A stretch of 64,000 nucleotides of DNA from Planctomycetales bacterium 10988 (GTDB lineage: Bacteria > Planctomycetota > Planctomycetia > Pirellulales > Pb10988). Positions within the stretch are counted from its first letter, which is position 1. Each line of letters starts with the position of its first letter. Made by a program: the position numbers and the translations under genes. The stretch is taken from positions 5,236,709 to 5,300,708 of the forward strand of contig CP043547.1 in NCBI GenBank assembly GCA_009664345.1, in the 5' to 3' direction. Below the pieces are notes generated by a model. It did not search any database and was not told the origin of the DNA. It worked only from the letters and a program-made list of their open reading frames with translations. Below are positions 62,930-64,000 of the stretch, piece by piece.

Positions 62930-62970
62930 GCGATTTTCGTTCTTCGAAACGATAAAACTTGACAAAACTG

Positions 62971-63007
62971 AAAACCGTCGGGGGAACTTTCCCTTGGCGG
63001 TTTTTTT
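62971..63007 (+). terminator. Rho-independent terminator after the GFO oxidoreductase gene
   Basis: Stem AAAACCGTCGGGG/CCCTTGGCGGTTTT (13 bp with wobble pairs) followed by seven T. Confidence 0.85.
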
Positions 63008-63208
63008 GTTCTTGCTGGAAGGTGTTTTCCTCGCTTGCTGAGTGCGATATGCTAGAGTGCTTTCCTTTTGCCTGTCGCCATTTGGCTTGCTGCAACATCG
63101 TTTGACATCGTCGTTCTTGTTTTGCTGGCGCCAACCCGTCTACATTCAAAAGGAAAACTAAGGCGTGACTTACTTTGCCTAACCGAACTCAGCAGGGAGA
63201 TGGAACGA

Positions 63209-64000
63209 TGGAACGATGGCCGATTGGGGTTTTTGCCAGTGTCGATGCAGGGCTTGGAGTACATCTTGAGGTCGCCCACGAGTTGAAAGTCCCGACAATC
63301 CAGCTTCATGCTCCCAAGGCCGAGAGCCGGAATCATCAACAATCCAAGGATTTTTTGGCTCGCTGCCGTGACTACAAGCTTACGATCACCGCGGTGTTTG
63401 CCGGTTTCGAAGGGGAGAGCTACGCGGATATTCCTACTACGAAGAAGACCGTGGGTCTGGTGCCGGTCGAGACCCGATCCGCTCGGACACAAGAGATGAA
63501 GGAGATCGCCAACTATGCCGAATCCCTCGGCGTCGAAGTAGTGGCCTTGCACCTTGGCTTTATTCCGCATGATGTGAATTCTTCTCTTTTCCGCGAGACG
63601 GTCGCCGTGACTCAAGATGTCTGCGATCATTGCCAAGCCATGGGACAAACCTTGCATCTGGAAACCGGGCAAGAAACCGCCGAGGGCTTGCTGACCTTTT
63701 TGCAGGCGGTTGAACGGGACAATCTTTTCTTGAACTTTGACCCTGCCAATATGATTCTCTATGGAACGGGCAACCCGATCGAAGCCTTGGAGATGGTCGG
63801 GCAATACGTCCGTTCGGTGCATTGTAAAGATGCGACTTGGTCCGATCAGCCAGGCGAAACCTGGGGAAATGAAGTTCCCTTGGGCCAAGGCGATGTTGGG
63901 ATGGAGGACTATTTGCGGACTTTGCAGAAAATTGGATATGCCGGTCCTTTGACCATTGAGCGAGAAATTCCGCAAGAGCCGGATCGTCAAAAAGCGGAGA
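63209..64000 (+). CDS. Sugar phosphate isomerase/epimerase (3' end outside window)
   Basis: 264 codons from ATG 63209 (AGGGAG eight bases upstream) run open to the end of the window. TIM-barrel motifs of the AP-endonuclease-2/sugar isomerase family are present: QLHAPKAESRNHQ near the start, VALHLGFIPHD, LETGQETAEG with the metal-binding Glu, LNFDPANMILYGTG, and SVHCKDATW with the metal-binding His and Asp. It probably isomerises a ketose or inositol derivative. It follows the GFO gene after a terminator and may serve the same sugar pathway. Confidence 0.9.

Noticed and set aside
61226-62965. Minus-strand open frame of 579 codons
   Set aside because: Shadow of the GFO oxidoreductase, which has clear motifs on the plus strand.

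Overview
The window is a chromosomal segment of a Planctomycetota bacterium; the genus cannot be told from the sequence. The evidence is the gene repertoire: a 1272-residue secreted protein joining a beta-propeller, HEAT-like repeats and a CxxCH haem domain (the PVC-type dehydrogenase family), an anti-sigma-like protein ending in an H-X-DG prepilin-associated domain, a Tat-exported Gfo/Idh/MocA oxidoreductase behind a DoxX-like gene, a large serine/threonine kinase with zinc ribbons, and a sugar phosphate isomerase/epimerase. No rRNA, tRNA, CRISPR array, insertion sequence or prophage was recognised. Genes run off both ends: a MoxR ATPase at the left and a sugar phosphate isomerase/epimerase at the right.

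Layout. 1-2.6 kb: MoxR, DUF58 and a PfpI/DJ-1 protein, closed by a good terminator. 3.0-11.8 kb: four co-directional signalling genes (TIR-FGE, zinc ribbon-FHA, zinc ribbon-SPFH-like coiled coil, Ser/Thr kinase-zinc ribbon-TM). This is the most unusual part of the window. The kinase carries three Thr-Phe-x-Asp motifs in its disordered N-terminus, which fit the pT-x-x-D ligand of FHA domains, and the FHA gene is two genes upstream. 11.8-18.1 kb (minus): YdeP-type molybdopterin oxidoreductase and the PVC-type haem protein. 18.7-25.9 kb: a repeat lipoprotein and a complete oligopeptide ABC importer (lipoprotein binding protein, two permeases, fused double ATPase). 25.9-30.2 kb (minus): unknown protein, GT39-like membrane glycosyltransferase, and a sigma/anti-sigma pair. 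30.5-34.4 kb: NCS2-like permease overlapping a methyltransferase, then an MFS transporter. 34.4-37.6 kb (minus): sugar nucleotide epimerase and an ExeA-like ATPase with a long acidic tail. 37.9-43.0 kb: trpF, ahcY, DUF1015, rimI.

43.1-45.6 kb (minus): four small AT-rich genes resembling orphan immunity genes (one DUF6985-like) and a YfcE-like phosphodiesterase. 45.7-49.4 kb (minus): sucD, sucC and an OleA/KAS III-like thiolase. 50-50.8 kb: a PuuD-like glutamine amidotransferase whose nucleophilic cysteine is replaced by glycine. 51-52.6 kb (minus): hicAB, then a DUF2089 regulator with a small membrane protein. 52.7-56.7 kb: a secreted beta-helix protein, HldD-type epimerase and a LarA-like racemase. 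57.1-64 kb: mutS, the DoxX/GFO pair and the truncated isomerase.

Most of the window is housekeeping or transport. The parts worth experimental attention are the 3-11.8 kb signalling cassette, the AT-rich immunity-like cluster, the nucleophile-less amidotransferase, the sigma/H-X-DG anti-sigma pair, and a pair of phased palindromes between mutS and the DoxX gene. All functional statements rest on motif recognition by eye; no database search was run.
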